From Ophiobolus disseminans (taxonomy: Eukaryota > Ascomycota > Dothideomycetes > Pleosporales > Phaeosphaeriaceae), in NCBI GenBank assembly GCA_010093685.1, contig MU006227.1, forward strand, positions 1 to 64,000: a stretch of DNA of 64,000 bases. Reading direction: 5' to 3'. Numbering within the stretch: position 1 is the first letter of the stretch; every line of letters begins with the position of its first letter. The notes under the pieces were generated by a model. It was not told the DNA's origin, searched no databases, and saw only the letters and a program-made list of their open reading frames with translations. The position numbers and the translations under genes are program-made. Of this stretch, positions 20,941-32,613 are shown one piece after another.

Positions 20941-23240
20941 ATGTGGGAGGACGAGGCGTGGCACCCGTCCTACGCCCTGGGACGGCGCGACCAGTCGAAG
21001 CCCTTTGTGAGTATGATACCCGCGACGCAATGCCATCCGCTCATGGGAAGCAGCACTGTCCCTCCTACAAACTCCCGGCCTACGGCGTCATCGAGCTGGG
21101 GCCGGGCAACTTCATCAATCTCGAGTCGGACGCCTTCTTCCGCCCGCAATGCAACAACGCCCAGCAGGGAGTCATGGACGACACCACGGGCGGCATCACG
21201 AGCATCGCCGACATCCGGGACCCTTTCCACGCCTCCATCACCCCGCAGGCCTATGCGACGGGCGCCGCGACGGTCATCGCGTGGATGCTTGTCATCATGC
21301 TCATCATCACGCCGCGCACCTTCTTTCTCGGCAACGCGACGGGCCGCTCAGGGCTCATGGGACGACGCGGCATGATCAGCGGCGCGACAGGAGGCGGGTC
21401 CGTCATCGGAGTCGGCAGCAGACCATGGCTGCAGAAGGTGGCCGCCCTGACCGTCGCCATTTCGTTGACACTCGCCACCGCGGACACGTTCAAAATTGCC
21501 GGGCGCCAGTACAAGGCGGGCTTCATCGACGCCATGGAGCTGCGCGACCAGGTCGTTGCCGGCATGGAGATCAAGGTCTCGCGCATCATCTCCGATATAT
21601 TCATTTGGCTTGCACAGGTGCAGACGCTCATACGCCTGTTCCCGCGTCACAAAGAGAAGGTCATCATCAAATGGGTCGGCTTTGCCCTGATTCTCCTCGA
21701 CATCACGTTCAGCTCTCTCAACAGCTTCGGCCCCTATGATAACACCCGTCGCCCCGCCCATTTCGATACCGCCATCCCCGCACTGAGTTACCTGTTTCAA
21801 CTATCCCTAAGCATGTTGTACGCCGCCTGGGTCATGTACTACGCAATCACGAAGCGACGATATGCCTTTTACCACTCCATGATGTGGAACATGAGCGTCG
21901 TCGCGCTACTATCTGTCATCGCTGTTCTGACGCCTGTTGTATTCTTTATTACCGACATTGCCAACTACACCATCGCCGGTTGGGGAGACTATTTCCGCTG
22001 GGTCGGCGCGGCCGCTGCCAGTGTGATTGTGTGGGAATGGGTTGAGCGGATAGAAGCGCTAGAAAGAGAAGAAAGAAAAGATGGAATACTCGGAAGAGAG
22101 GTGTATGACGGCGACGACATGCTCGACACGACACCGACATCTAATTCACGATGGCCTTCGAACCGACAGAGCCAAACACCACAGGACGAGAAGAAAAAAG
22201 GCGGAAGCAGTGGATTTGGAGGGTTCAGCGCCTTCACTTCTGGACACACTGCCCGCGTCACTGACCTTGCCCACCGGTTAGGACGCAAAATGACCGAATC
22301 ACCTCGGACACAAGCCCGACAGAAGCGCAACATCCACGTTCCCGCTCCAGCGCCCACTCATCGTCGGTCAGAGTCTGCGAACCGTGGTAACCGGAACTCG
22401 CGCTCATACATCAGAGTGCAGACACCACCACCAGTACCTGTCATTTCCTCCCCAATCAGTCGAACGGACACCACATCCGCCGATTCGACAGTCTACACAG
22501 TGCGATACCACCCCATTAGCGACACGCCGCCTGTTCGCCTACCTACAACAGTAGAGCAGCCCTCCAACCCAGGCACACAAACACGGAACATCACCCAAGA
22601 CGACCAAAACCTACGAGCTAACCCAGAAGATCTCGAGAAGGGTAGCCACACGCAAGCCGATGCGTCCACGACCAGAAGTAGGTGGAATTGGCAGGTAGTT
22701 GCGAATCCTTTCCGTCGCCATGGGCGTACGCCTCCACAAGAGCTGCAAAGAGGTCGTGTCATCGAACCCCTTGCAGTTGACGACGTTGCTGCCAATATTC
22801 CACCGCGAAACTATGCTGGGATAGCACTAGCCGACCGACTCGGAACCTTTGCCGCGCAACAAGGCGAGAGATTTCGGGCGAAGAAAAAGGCTGGAACGCA
22901 AGCTGAAGCAACGTTGCCCGTCACCATCATCCCAGCGCAACCGCGCGGTCAGACCTGGTCACCTGACATCATGTTTCACCAGCCACAATCTCAACAGGAT
23001 GATGCTGCCATTGCAGCTGGTGGTCACCTAGCCAGAGTTCCCACTGTGATTCCAGAAGAAGACTCCTGTCAGCCACACGAAAGGCAACCCGACCACATGG
23101 AAAACGCCATCGCTGTTCACGACTATAGCTTTGGCGTTCTGGGCACTCCGGTACAGGACGCGCGCTTCATTGCTGAGCCATCTGCGAGCATAGACGCCAC
23201 AATACCTCGATCACACACACGCACAAACCACGACAGGTAG
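20941..23240 (+). CDS. palH: pH-sensing membrane receptor PalH/Rim21
   Basis: Two exons: 20941-21006 (M-W-E-D-E-A-W-H...K-P-F) and 21054-23240. The intron 21007-21053 starts GTGAGT and ends AAGCAG. The product is about 750 aa. After an extracellular start with H-C-P-S-Y-K-L-P and Q-C-N-N, seven hydrophobic spans follow (residues about 85-390), including W-M-L-V-I-M-L-I-I-T-P-R-T and the conserved loop S-G-A-T-G-G, R-P-W-L-Q-K-V-A-A-L-T and R-L-F-P-R-H-K-E-K. The last span runs into W-E-W-V-E-R-I-E-A-L-E-R-E-E-R-K. These are the signatures of PalH, the plasma-membrane sensor of ambient alkaline pH that signals through PalF and ESCRT to PacC. The C-terminal 340 aa are a disordered Ser/Pro/Arg tail where PalF would bind. 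An in-frame ATG 300 bp upstream (20634) exists but gives an extension unlike the family. Confidence 0.93.
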
Positions 23241-24895
23241 CTCCAGCTCACATCATGTTTCTCGCATTTTTCTATCTTTATCACGAATTTTGGTGTCGGC
23301 ATATATACCCATACGTTTGAAGTAGGCGCCTGGGAGGGAGGGACGATTTATTTGTGGTTGAATATCCCACACGCATTGGCATGGTTCGGCGCAGCTTGGT
23401 TTGCAAAAGGTATAGCCATCTTGATTTGATGAATTGGCTCGTTGTTAGGATACCCACCAGATTATGAGATCTGGGCTTGCTGCTTGTGCAAAGCGCGACA
23501 TTTGATAGTTGAGCGAGATATAGCAGCCATTTAGCTAGAAATGCAAAAGCTTCAAACATCTACATGGAGAGACTAGTCGAAAGACGTTCTTTACCAGTGC
23601 GCTGCAGGCTTAGGTGGTGATAACGCAGCTTAGCTATTAACGAGTATTTCTATAAGTAGGGAACAAATACCGCAGCACTGAACCTCTAGAGAAAGAAAAG
23701 ATATATAGACAAGCACCAGAAAGAACGTGTTAAATGATATGTGTCTTCAAGAGCAAGGACGCAGGTATCCCTGCCAAGGATCACACGCTCTACATCACTA
23801 ATTGGAAATCTACAAGACTCGTATAAGGACTCAACTATGTATTACAAATACAGCAGGATGGGTTGTGAAAAATAACAGGTTTGATTTACGACGCGTCTGA
23901 GCTCAGAGATAATGTAGTGAGAGACTGTGCCAAGATAAAAAGAGTGGATGTTGTACCAAAACATGCTTTCACATTCTCGTCCATCCTTTACGTGTGCTTA
24001 TGCAACCAGGTCCGGTATTAAGAGACTCTCCCAGTGCCATCCTGGTGCACATGGCCAGTGGTGATGCTCCTGCCATTCTCGTCTTCGAAACGAATGGAGA
24101 TGACCAGCTCGCTATCATTTGGATCGTCATGGGACTTGTGCCACTTGCTTCCCTTGATCTCTGCCTTCGTGATGGTTGGCTTCTAGATCATGTGAGCAAG
24201 TTTTGTGGCTAGATGAGCCGTGTGTATCGACATACTTCTTTCTCGACTTTTTCCACAGTATCCTTTGACTACTGGGAGGTCTTGGAGTCGGGATGCTCAA
24301 GAGTGACACTGCCGACGAATTTGATAAGAAGTGGCTTGCATGTTGGAAACTGCAATGACAATCTAGTAGAGTTTGAAGTGATGGTGAAGGATGTCGTAAT
24401 GTGCTTGGTAATGAATGTGATGAGGCATGATTGATGGACGGTACTCTATGCTCTTTGTCGGATGTAGGAGACAGGGCAAATGTGAGAAGAAGGTTGTTGT
24501 ATTGAGAGAGCTACATAGAGCGATTATATACACAACATGATGAGTAAGCCAGTGACTAAGAGTCATGTGGAGATGCAGTCCGCAGTGTACCATGTGAACC
24601 GAGGTGCCAGGCTGACACTCTTATACTCCCAGTTCGTGGACCTTCGCAACACTGAGCTCTTGATGCTGTGCCGCAACAGTTTGACGCTTCGCTCCTGTTT
24701 ATTAGCTAGCACATACACGGACGCGTCAATGAGTGCGCTAGGCATCAGCGCAGCTGACGTGCCTTAGGACCGTCACACTAACTTCGTACAAGGACATAAT
24801 GTCCCTACAAGATGTTGAGATTTGGTCAACGAGCATGTACACGCTTTAAATTTCCCTTCAACATATCCCAAATATCGCGCTTCCAGAGTACGAAG
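23241..24895. other. intergenic, AT-rich, nothing recognised
   Basis: About 1.65 kb between palH and the kinase pseudogene. Contains only short frames without known motifs and no repeat I can define. Confidence 0.5.
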
Positions 24896-25718
24896 ATGAA
24901 TACCGGCGAGCTCTTTGAGGAGGAGCGCCTTCCGTGATATGACCACGATCAGTTTTATCCAGTACGAACTGGTGAGGTCCTCGATTCTAGTTTTAGGGTT
25001 ATTGGAAAACTGGGTTACGGTGCATACTCCACGGTCTGGCTGTGTCGAGATATCCGGTATGTTTGGCGTTCTTCGGCCCCGTCTTTCAAAGTCTGACCAT
25101 GCATGCACAGAGAACGAGACACCGGCTTTGTCGCTGACTACGTCGCTGTCAAAATTTGCACCCGAGATGCCGATAAGTCTACGCAACTCAACCGAGAGCT
25201 GGACTTTTACGAACGTGTCAGTTCAATGGAATCACAGCACCCTGGCCAAGCATATATCCGCGGACTGTATGGCAAATTCGAGCTCGACGGTCCGACTGGC
25301 AAACATTTGTGTTTGGTTCATCCCCCTATGCACATGACTATTCGATAGTTCCAGTATCAGAACTCGGAGGGCAAATCGTCAGGGACACATCATATTGCGG
25401 AAATGGTTGCATATCTTGGAATGCCTCGGCTTCAATATGCGCAAAGCAATGATGTGGCAAGGAAGGTCTTCGACGAGCAAGGTTAGTTATGGGGATTGTC
25501 ACGACGTGGGCGCTGCTAAGGTCAATAGGACGCTGGACGGGTGGTTCGAAGAGTGTAAGTATCCCTGAGATTTCACTCCAAGACAGAATGTCGGTGCTTG
25601 AAGGGGAGGAAAAGGAATTGTTCCTCGACTCATACGCGAGATGCTGAGATGGCGGCCGGAAGATAGAATGTGGGCGACTGAGCTGCTGAAGCACCCGTGG
25701 ATGGCGGATGATGTGTAG
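24896..25718 (+). pseudogene. SRPK-like serine/threonine kinase, truncated relic
   Basis: The N-lobe is readable: an ATG at 24896, E-E-E-R-L-P, then TGA at 24935-24937 where the family has a Trp (TGG to TGA). Then come F-Y-P-V-R-T-G-E-V and the glycine loop GKLGYGAYSTVW. A normal intron follows (GTATGT to ACAG, about 25055-25110), then the ATP-binding lysine in Y-V-A-V-K-I-C-T-R-D and G-K-H-L-C-L-V-H-P-P-M-H-M. After M-T-I-R a TAG at 25346-25348 is followed by text from the far C-lobe (S-E-G-K-S-S-G-T-H-H-I-A-E-M-V-A-Y-L-G). The HRD and DFG segments and everything between are missing, so roughly half the kinase has been deleted. The end still reads L-L-K-H-P-W-M. It cannot be catalytic. In life SRPK kinases phosphorylate SR splicing factors. 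Confidence 0.85.
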
Positions 25719-26025
25719 TGACCACGGCAATCAAGCAAGCATTGCACTGCAAATCATTCTCGAGGAAATTCTGGATAATTAGATTCGAAGTCCAACTCCA
25801 ACGCTAAAAACTAGACTAGGTTTTAGTTCTGGGATGGGCGCACGGTTGAAGGCCAGGCCCGGGCGCCGTTAGTGGCGGTGCATGCTGCATGTGGAGCTCG
25901 ACCAAGCTCCATGTTTATCATCACATCGACTGCCGTTCGTCTGAACCCGGGCTCTGCAGGTACCCTTTGTTGAAGCCTTGCCCACGTGCCTATCCTTACA
26001 CCCACGTATAATTTGACTCGTCACC
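25719..26025. other. intergenic, MVP1 upstream region
   Basis: GC-rich leader before MVP1. No further feature seen. Confidence 0.4.
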
Positions 26026-28388
26026 ATGTCCCTGTTTGGTGACGAGGACGTGCCTGCGCGCGCAAAGCAGTCATCGTCGCTCTTCGATGACGACCCGAAG
26101 CCCGCGGCCAAGACGGGCAACAGTCTGTTCGCCGACGAGATAGACAGCGAACACTCGCCGTGGGCACTCCCGACGCCAAAGAAAGCCGGTCGCGGCTCCC
26201 TCGTGAAGTCGCTCCTGCCCGCCTCGGACGTGCCCGATGCCTACATCGACGCTTTCGACGCCGTGTTAGACGCTGGCGACCGCGCCGGCAGCGGCATCAG
26301 CATTGACGGCGCAAGGAAACTGCTCAGCAACAGTGGGGTGTCGAGCGATGACCAATCGAAGATGCTAGAGATAGTGTCACAGCCGGGGCAGGAGGGCGCT
26401 GGACTGGGCAGGAACGAGTTCAACGTGCTATTTGCGCTCATTGGCCTGGCGCAGGAGGGTGACGACGTGACCCTGGACAGCGTCGACGAGCGCAAGAGAA
26501 GTCAGTGCGACGCGCAGTGCCCAGAGCCAGAGCAGTATTGACCTCGCACCAGATCTCCCCGTGCCCTCGGTATCGCTGCCCAAGTCGATGAAGCCACAAG
26601 CCCCGGCCCGCGAGCCCTCGCCGCCCGCGCAACAGCCCCCGCCTCCCACTCCCCCCGCCCTCCATCAGCGGCCGTCTGAGCAGCACACAGCCGCACCAGG
26701 CCGGTCGGGCGCTCCCATGCGCAAGCCCTCCTTCGGTGACCCCGAGGCAGATCCCTGGGGCAGTCCAGACATGCACAAAGGCCATAGCCACTCGAGCTAC
26801 GCCGTGCCTCCCCATACCAACGGCGCCAATGCACCCGCTGCCACGCGAACCACGAGCCAGTTCACCACCAATTCCACGTCCAATGCCGCCTCGGTCCAAG
26901 AACCCCCGCAGCCGAGCTCACTGGGAAGCGAGGGCGGCTGGGGCGGCTACAATGGCGGGTCGAGTCAGCCCTTTGCGACACCAGGCCTGAGCGACAATGG
27001 CTTCGGGGCAGCGCCGGTCGGAGGTGGATCCAACCCACCGCCTGAGCTGGGCAGGTCAATCGGTCGCGCGACCGCTGGCGGCTCGGGCTCGGAAGAGGTC
27101 ATCACCATCACAGCCATCGCCGAGAAAGAGGGCATGTTCCTCTTCCAGCACCGCAACTACGAGGTCTCCAGCTCGCGTCGGACCACAAAGGTCGTGCGGC
27201 GATACAGCGACTTTGTCTGGTTATTAGACTGTCTGCACAAGCGATACCCGTTTCGGCAGCTCCCACTGTTACCTCCCAAGCGAGTCGGTAGTGAGTATCC
27301 CTTTCCCCGCGGTTCGATGCGTATTGAGGTTTCTTAGTCAATGGCAATCCTATAGCCGCCGATGCCAGCTTTCTTGAGAAGCGAAGGAAAGGTCTGACGC
27401 GGTTTACGAACGCACTCGTGCGACATCCCGTCCTCAACCAGGAGCAGCTTGTGGTCATGTTCCTGACCGTGCCCACCGTAAGTCATCCACTAGACAACAA
27501 CCCACTGATACTGACGTGGCGCAGGAGATCGCAGTGTGGCGCAAACAAGCCAATCTGTCCGTACAAGAAGAATTCACCGGCAAGCCGCTTCCCCCAGATC
27601 TCGAAGACTCGTTACCAAAGACACTGCCTGAGCTATTCGACACTGTGCGGTCAGGTGTGCGCCGGAGTGCAGAGAGCTACATCAACCTCTGCAGTATGAT
27701 GGAGCGGCTGACACGACGCAACGAAGGCATGGCCGCCGAATACTATCGCTTCTCCGCTGCTCTTGCATCACTTACAGAGACTTCACAGGAGACTTATGCA
27801 GTCGACACCAACGACGTACCTTTATTGAACGAGGGCCTGAATTCAACGGCAAGACATCTGGATCAGTCCAAGCAGCTGCTGGAGGACGAGGCCAGGGGGT
27901 GGGAAGCAGGCGTACTTGAAGACTTCAAGAGGCAAAGAGACACGCTGGTCAGTGTTAGGGACATGTTTGACCGACGCGACAAGTACGCCAGAGACAACAT
28001 TCCAACACTGGAGAAGAGGATAGCAAACAACGAGACGAAACTCCAAAATATCAGAAACAAGCCCGCCGAGCAGGTCAAGCCTGGGGAAGCGGAGAAGGTG
28101 GAAGATGCCATCTTCAAGGTACGTCTACATCCACCGACCTTACATGTTGAGCGCTCCAACTAACACCATTATCAATAGGACAAAGAGTCGATCGTCCAGC
28201 AACACGCGCGCGGCGTCTTCATCAAGGAATGCATACGCGACGAGCTGCTTACCTTCCAGAAGAGCCAGTACCACGTTAGCAGGCTGCATCAGGAATGGAG
28301 CCAAGAACGTGTCAAGTACGCCGAGCTCCAGGCTGACAACTGGAGGGCATTGAATGAAGAGGTGGAGAGCATGCCATCTTCTGATTAA
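26026..28388 (+). CDS. MVP1: sorting nexin Mvp1 (PX-BAR)
   Basis: Five exons: 26026-26500, 26553-27290, 27356-27477, 27525-28118 and 28179-28388, about 712 aa. The N-terminal half has an acidic start (MSLFGDED), an EH-like helical region (about residues 65-160), then a long Pro/Ser/Gly-rich linker. The PX domain (about 345-460) has R-R-Y-S-D-F-V-W-L, the PI3P-binding core, then the proline-rich L-P-L-L-P-P-K and F-L-E-K-R-R-K-G-L. The rest is a helical BAR domain with the hallmark V-Q-E-E-F-T-G-K-P-L-P-P-D-L. Mvp1 acts on endosomes in retrograde sorting to the Golgi. All introns are 47-65 bp with normal ends (for example GTAAGT to GACGTGGCGCAG). Order and spacing look intact. Confidence 0.9.
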
Positions 28389-28889
28389 TTGCACGGCGCT
28401 GGTGGTTATGGATGCATTTCTGGCTGTAATTTGCATGTTCCCTATCTTGTACGCAGTGACATCATTGCAAGTGCGGCTGCGAATATTTGACGTACATGGT
28501 GCTTTTAGTTGTGGCGAATACAGTGCAGGTCGATCGCCATTTGCCATGATTTCAATATCAAAGTGTTCTGCTGCACCGTGTGTTCGTGGGCGCCTCCGTG
28601 CCTGAAGCTACTACCACCTTCCGATGAGCACCTGACTTCGCGCACCTTTGGCGATTCTAACATTTCAGCCCTGGTGGGAGATCCGCGGTCCTCCAGCTAG
28701 CCCGACGCACCGTGTCCTTCGCACGAGTGCCCCGTCCTCTTGCATTCAAGTTGATCCTTGTTGGTGAAGCGTTAGAACTCGACTTCACGTCCAATTTCGC
28801 GACAAACATTCTTCCCATCCAGGAAGGCGCCAGCCTCTACGCGCAGTCACCTCATAGCATCGCTGGACACATAGAGCAAACGGCCCTGC
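28389..28889. other. intergenic, nothing recognised
   Basis: About 500 bp between MVP1 and a short predicted protein. No gene or RNA supported. Confidence 0.4.
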
Positions 28890-29432
28890 ATGGTATTCCG
28901 AGCCTTGCTTCGCTGTTTTTCACGCGCACGAGGGTCCGCACTTGACAACACACAGCAGCCGCACCGCGATTCACAGCAGCTCCCAGCACCGACAACCTCG
29001 CAAAGTCAGGGTCCAAGCGTACAAAATCTTGGGCATCAGCCAGCTCCAGACACCGAATCACCTCCACAGCCCGCCCACTGTATTGACCGCCCAGAAGAGA
29101 AGCCGCACTTGATGCCTAAACGCAAGGCCCTCGACACAGCTGAGACCATGGACACGCCGACAAAGAAGACAAAGGCTGCTCCCAAACGCGGCAAGAAGGC
29201 TGCCGAAGAAAGTAAATGCTACATATTTTCTTTTTCCAATCCATGCACAGGCAGATCAGAAACGCGAACCGTGGTGGTGAGGACGAGCGTGGAGATAGCA
29301 GCACTTAATTCCGAGGCACAACCGACGTGTCGGCTCGCACTGCTGCCTCGAACCGTGCGTCATATCGCGATATCGTCGCCCATGGTTCAATCTGCAAGCC
29401 CTCCAGTCCACCAAAGTTTCGCAAAAGATTAG
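28890..29432 (+). CDS. hypothetical small basic protein
   Basis: Open frame of 180 codons from ATG at 28890. The first 25 residues (M-V-F-R-A-L-L-R-C-F-S-R-A-R) are basic and hydrophobic like a mitochondrial presequence. A Gln/Pro-rich stretch follows, and residues about 73-110 are strongly Lys-rich with P-K-R-K and T-K-K-T-K, resembling a nuclear signal. A possible 39-bp intron (GTAAAT at 29212 to CACAG) is a multiple of three, so the frame is open with or without it. No domain recognised. It lies 160 bp upstream of DCN1 and could also be part of that gene's leader. Low confidence that it is a real protein. Confidence 0.35.
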   Translation: MVFRALLRCFSRARGSALDNTQQPHRDSQQLPAPTTSQSQGPSVQNLGHQPAPDTESPPQPAHCIDRPEEKPHLMPKRKALDTAETMDTPTKKTKAAPKRGKKAAEESKCYIFSFSNPCTGRSETRTVVVRTSVEIAALNSEAQPTCRLALLPRTVRHIAISSPMVQSASPPVHQSFAKD

Positions 29433-29594
29433 CATCTCTTTCATTCACCCTTATATATTCCTCCCGGGCTCACCTCAACATCCTATTTCTTTCTACACTC
29501 ACACGACCCCGCACTGCCATCGACTGCGACTTCAACCCCGCGCAATCCCTCGTAGTGTTCTTGTAGAAGTCCGCACACACACAGCTAACGCAAG

Positions 29595-32500
29595 ATGCCT
29601 CCAGCCTACACCGCACAGCAGAAGGCTGCTATCACACAGTTCATAAGCTTCACCAATCTCGACCGGAATGCGGCGATTCGGGTGCTCAAGACGCACAATT
29701 GGGACTCCCAGACGGCTGTCAACTCGTGAGTATTTGTCTTTCTTTTCTACAACTTGCATAGGTACCCAGACTACGACTGCTGTTTCTCGAACGGAGCGAC
29801 GATATAAGAATCACCGGATCTAGAGTGGCCATGGAAGCTCGAATGCGGCCGACGCGAAGATAAGTGGACTGTTGGGACGTGGATATAGACGCGTCTGTAT
29901 ATCGTGGGATAGTTGCACGCTTGGAACACTTTTGGCGAGGCAGGCGCATGGCGCGGGCCTGTAACGTCCCTGCCCACAACTTGGTCTCCTGCTACTTCCA
30001 GGTCTAAGATACCACCTTCTCAACCCCGTTACGCAGGACCCAATCCAACTCTCACATGAGTTCCGACACTTTCCTCGCACACCCTACTCCCAACACTTGA
30101 CATTCAATCTCACGCTCGTTGCCGACATTGTCTACTCAATCATGTTTGGGGCCTCCGAAGACCGGGCGAGACAACTTGCCTACCGCAAGCGAAGGGACAG
30201 AGTCAGCTCGGGACATTCCAGCTCCACTTATCGCTCCCTCAGTTCCGCGAGCCATATATCACAGCGTTCTCGTGTATCTTCTACCTTGGAACATATCGAT
30301 GCTGCGGATACAGCCAGCCCTGTTTTCCCTACCGAAGCTCAACGCTTGCAAGCAGCGCAACACAGCCTACAAGCAGAACATCTGAGTGACGTTCTCTACA
30401 ACAACCTTTCGCTGTCCACCGCCTCAGAAGGACCTCATGATGGAACTTGCGCTGGTATGCGTCTCGGCGAATATGGATTCCTTGGGCATCCCGTCACGCC
30501 ACGTCACGTACGCCGCGTTACCGCACCTATTGCGCTTTCAGATCTCCAGGCCAACTTTGCTTCGATCACAGAGCCTCATCTTGGTTTGGCAGGGCTTGAC
30601 GGCCACTTCCGTGCACAAACCATGGTATCGTTGCGAGGTGGGGGCGACGATATCCCTGGAGGACAAGGCCGCTTGAGACCGACACGAGCACCTGCACCTT
30701 TAGGAAGTGATTCTCATAACCAGGAATCGGTGCAGGCAGCCTCTCAAAGCAATTATCCTCAGTCTCAGTCTCATTCAACAACACCATTTCCTGACCAGGT
30801 GCGTCGATATTCGACGGCAATCCCAATAAGCCTCAATTGGTATCGGAGTCCTGGATGGACTGTACCCATATGCCATGGAAACAGCCTTACAAGTTTCCGA
30901 TCACGACTCGCAGACAGTGGTGCAGCATCCTTCTTTTCACTCTTCGGTCCATCCGAGCCACGGACTCAGGCAACGGCACCGAGAGCTAAAGTACGCCGAA
31001 ATTTCTTCCGGTACCTCAATGAGACGATGCAAGCCGAGTTTCGTGAAATCATCTGGGAGCGACTATTCGAAATTGACGAGATGGAACACGGAAGTCCCGA
31101 CCCGCAAGCAACGGTGGCGTCGAATCAACCTTTGGGCGAGGGTGTCATGATATACCACATGTTGGAAGCACTCGAGGACCCTGCAATGCCACCATCTATG
31201 TATGCACCCACCGCTGGTTACAACCCGTATTACGGAAGGCCCTCGATGTCTGCTCAAGACGTTTTCGTGCAGCTCGCGGGCTTATTCGATGATGGTGCGA
31301 AATTATCTGACCCGCAGACGGCTACAGAACCCCCGCAAGCTCATAGTACGGGAACGCAATTGCCCGGGGCGCCGGCGTGGGCGCTGGACGGGGGCACGCT
31401 AGCCACGAGTTTGTTCCACATTGCTCAGGACATTGCGGATGTAGGGCGGGTACGTGCGAGTAGGATGGGCGTAAGCCTTGCTACGGCTATGCGGCCGTCA
31501 AACGGGCAGAGTACGGGTCTTCTTGCATCAATGCTGCCGAACACGACCACACAGCTCACAGCTGCACGCGGTGTCTCGAGCAGAGAACAGCAGTTACAAA
31601 TACTACGACAAAACCCACAACTCGTACAACAGCAACAACAACAACTCGCACAACAACAACACCTACGGCAACAACAACACTTACCGCAAAGACAAGGCCT
31701 AAGTCTAAGCGCACAAACGGCAGCTCGACGAAATACAAGTGCGCCGGATCTCGGAAAACAGCAGAGACAGTCTGGGTACTCTACCTCTACCGTGCTAATG
31801 ACTGGATCGCATTTTCAGGTTGACTTTGACATGGCAGCGTTGACTGACAATAATCTGCAGATATTACAGCGGTGGAAGCGGCGTCACTGGCTCCACTGCA
31901 GCCAAGACGACACTGAACAAGGTCTTCGACAAGTACCGCGAAGACGCAACAGGAGAACCAGATGGCGTGGGCATTGAAGGAACCATGAAGTATCTCACGG
32001 ATATCGATGTCGATCTAGAAGGCTTGGAGTCGTTTGCCGTGTCCGAGATCGTGCAAGCCCCAGCCATGGGTGAGATGACTCGCGAAGGCTTCGTCAACGG
32101 CTGGCAAGAACGCAAGTAAGTATCGGCCGCATTTGCTTGATGCGGAGTACATTGCTAACATCGCTTAGCTGCGAGTCCATCGACAAACAAAAAAACTACA
32201 TCAAAACCCTCAAGCGCGAACTCCCCGGGAACCGAGAGCTCTTTGAGCGTGTCTACAAGTACTCCTTCACAATCGCCCGGGCTGCAAACTCCAAGCAGGC
32301 GCCTCTCGAGCAAGCCATTGCCTTCTGGGAACTCCTCTTCAGCTCGCCTCTGTCCGCAATCCAGTGGAAAAGCGCCAGCACGCCCTGGCTCGACTGGTGG
32401 AAGGAGTTCCTGGAGACGTCGTTCAAGAAGAGCATCAACAAGGACATGTGGAACGAGACGCTCAAGTTCGCCAAGCTCACGCTCGAGGACGAGAACTTGA

Positions 32501-32613
32501 CGTTCTGGACCGAGACTTCGTCATGGCCATCTGTCATCGATGACTTTGTCGAGTGGGTCAAGAACGAGAAGCGCGGCGGCGCCAAGGAGGAGGTGATGGA
32601 TGAGGAGTACTAA
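29595..32613 (+). CDS. DCN1: Dcn1, scaffold E3 for cullin neddylation, with a 2.1-kb first intron
   Basis: Three exons: 29595-29725, 31861-32115 and 32169-32613, 276 aa. Exon 1 encodes the UBA-like domain (M-P-P-A-Y-T-A-Q-Q-K...N-W-D-S-Q-T-A-V-N-S). The frame resumes after intron 1 as Y-Y-S-G-G and enters the PONY domain (G-I-E-G-T-M-K-Y-L, E-I-V-Q-A-P, then W-P-S-V-I-D-D-F-V-E-W-V). Dcn1 brings Ubc12-Nedd8 to cullins; cullin-4 lies 25 kb to the right. Intron 2 (53 bp, GTAAGT to CTTAG) is normal. Intron 1 is 2135 bp, about forty times the size of others here, with a clear donor (GTGAGT) and acceptor (TTGACTGACAATAATCTGCAG region), and it encloses the ORF described in the next entry. Confidence 0.9.
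30142..31977 (+). CDS. uncharacterised 611-codon ORF inside DCN1 intron 1, same strand
   Basis: Starts at ATG 30142 (M-F-G-A-S-E-D-R) and stays open for 611 codons without a stop. It runs through the DCN1 intron acceptor and ends at a TGA (31975-31977) inside DCN1 exon 2, where it overlaps DCN1 coding by 117 bp in a different frame. Residues 1-60 are Arg/Ser-rich. A single SLRGGGDD motif lies near residue 164. The segment about 290-330 (F-F-R-Y-L-N-E-T-M-Q-A-E-F-R-E-I-I-W) is well ordered and helical, and residues about 490-540 are glutamine-rich. I do not recognise a family. A 3' splice or polyadenylation site before DCN1 exon 2 may end the real product earlier. It may be a nested gene or a long alternative DCN1 exon. 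The length of open frame argues that it is coding. Confidence 0.6.
   Translation: MFGASEDRARQLAYRKRRDRVSSGHSSSTYRSLSSASHISQRSRVSSTLEHIDAADTASPVFPTEAQRLQAAQHSLQAEHLSDVLYNNLSLSTASEGPHDGTCAGMRLGEYGFLGHPVTPRHVRRVTAPIALSDLQANFASITEPHLGLAGLDGHFRAQTMVSLRGGGDDIPGGQGRLRPTRAPAPLGSDSHNQESVQAASQSNYPQSQSHSTTPFPDQVRRYSTAIPISLNWYRSPGWTVPICHGNSLTSFRSRLADSGAASFFSLFGPSEPRTQATAPRAKVRRNFFRYLNETMQAEFREIIWERLFEIDEMEHGSPDPQATVASNQPLGEGVMIYHMLEALEDPAMPPSMYAPTAGYNPYYGRPSMSAQDVFVQLAGLFDDGAKLSDPQTATEPPQAHSTGTQLPGAPAWALDGGTLATSLFHIAQDIADVGRVRASRMGVSLATAMRPSNGQSTGLLASMLPNTTTQLTAARGVSSREQQLQILRQNPQLVQQQQQQLAQQQHLRQQQHLPQRQGLSLSAQTAARRNTSAPDLGKQQRQSGYSTSTVLMTGSHFQVDFDMAALTDNNLQILQRWKRRHWLHCSQDDTEQGLRQVPRRRNRRTRWRGH

Noticed and set aside
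29212..29250. 39-bp intron in the small basic protein
   Set aside because: Shorter than any other intron here and not needed to keep the frame open; kept only as a possibility.
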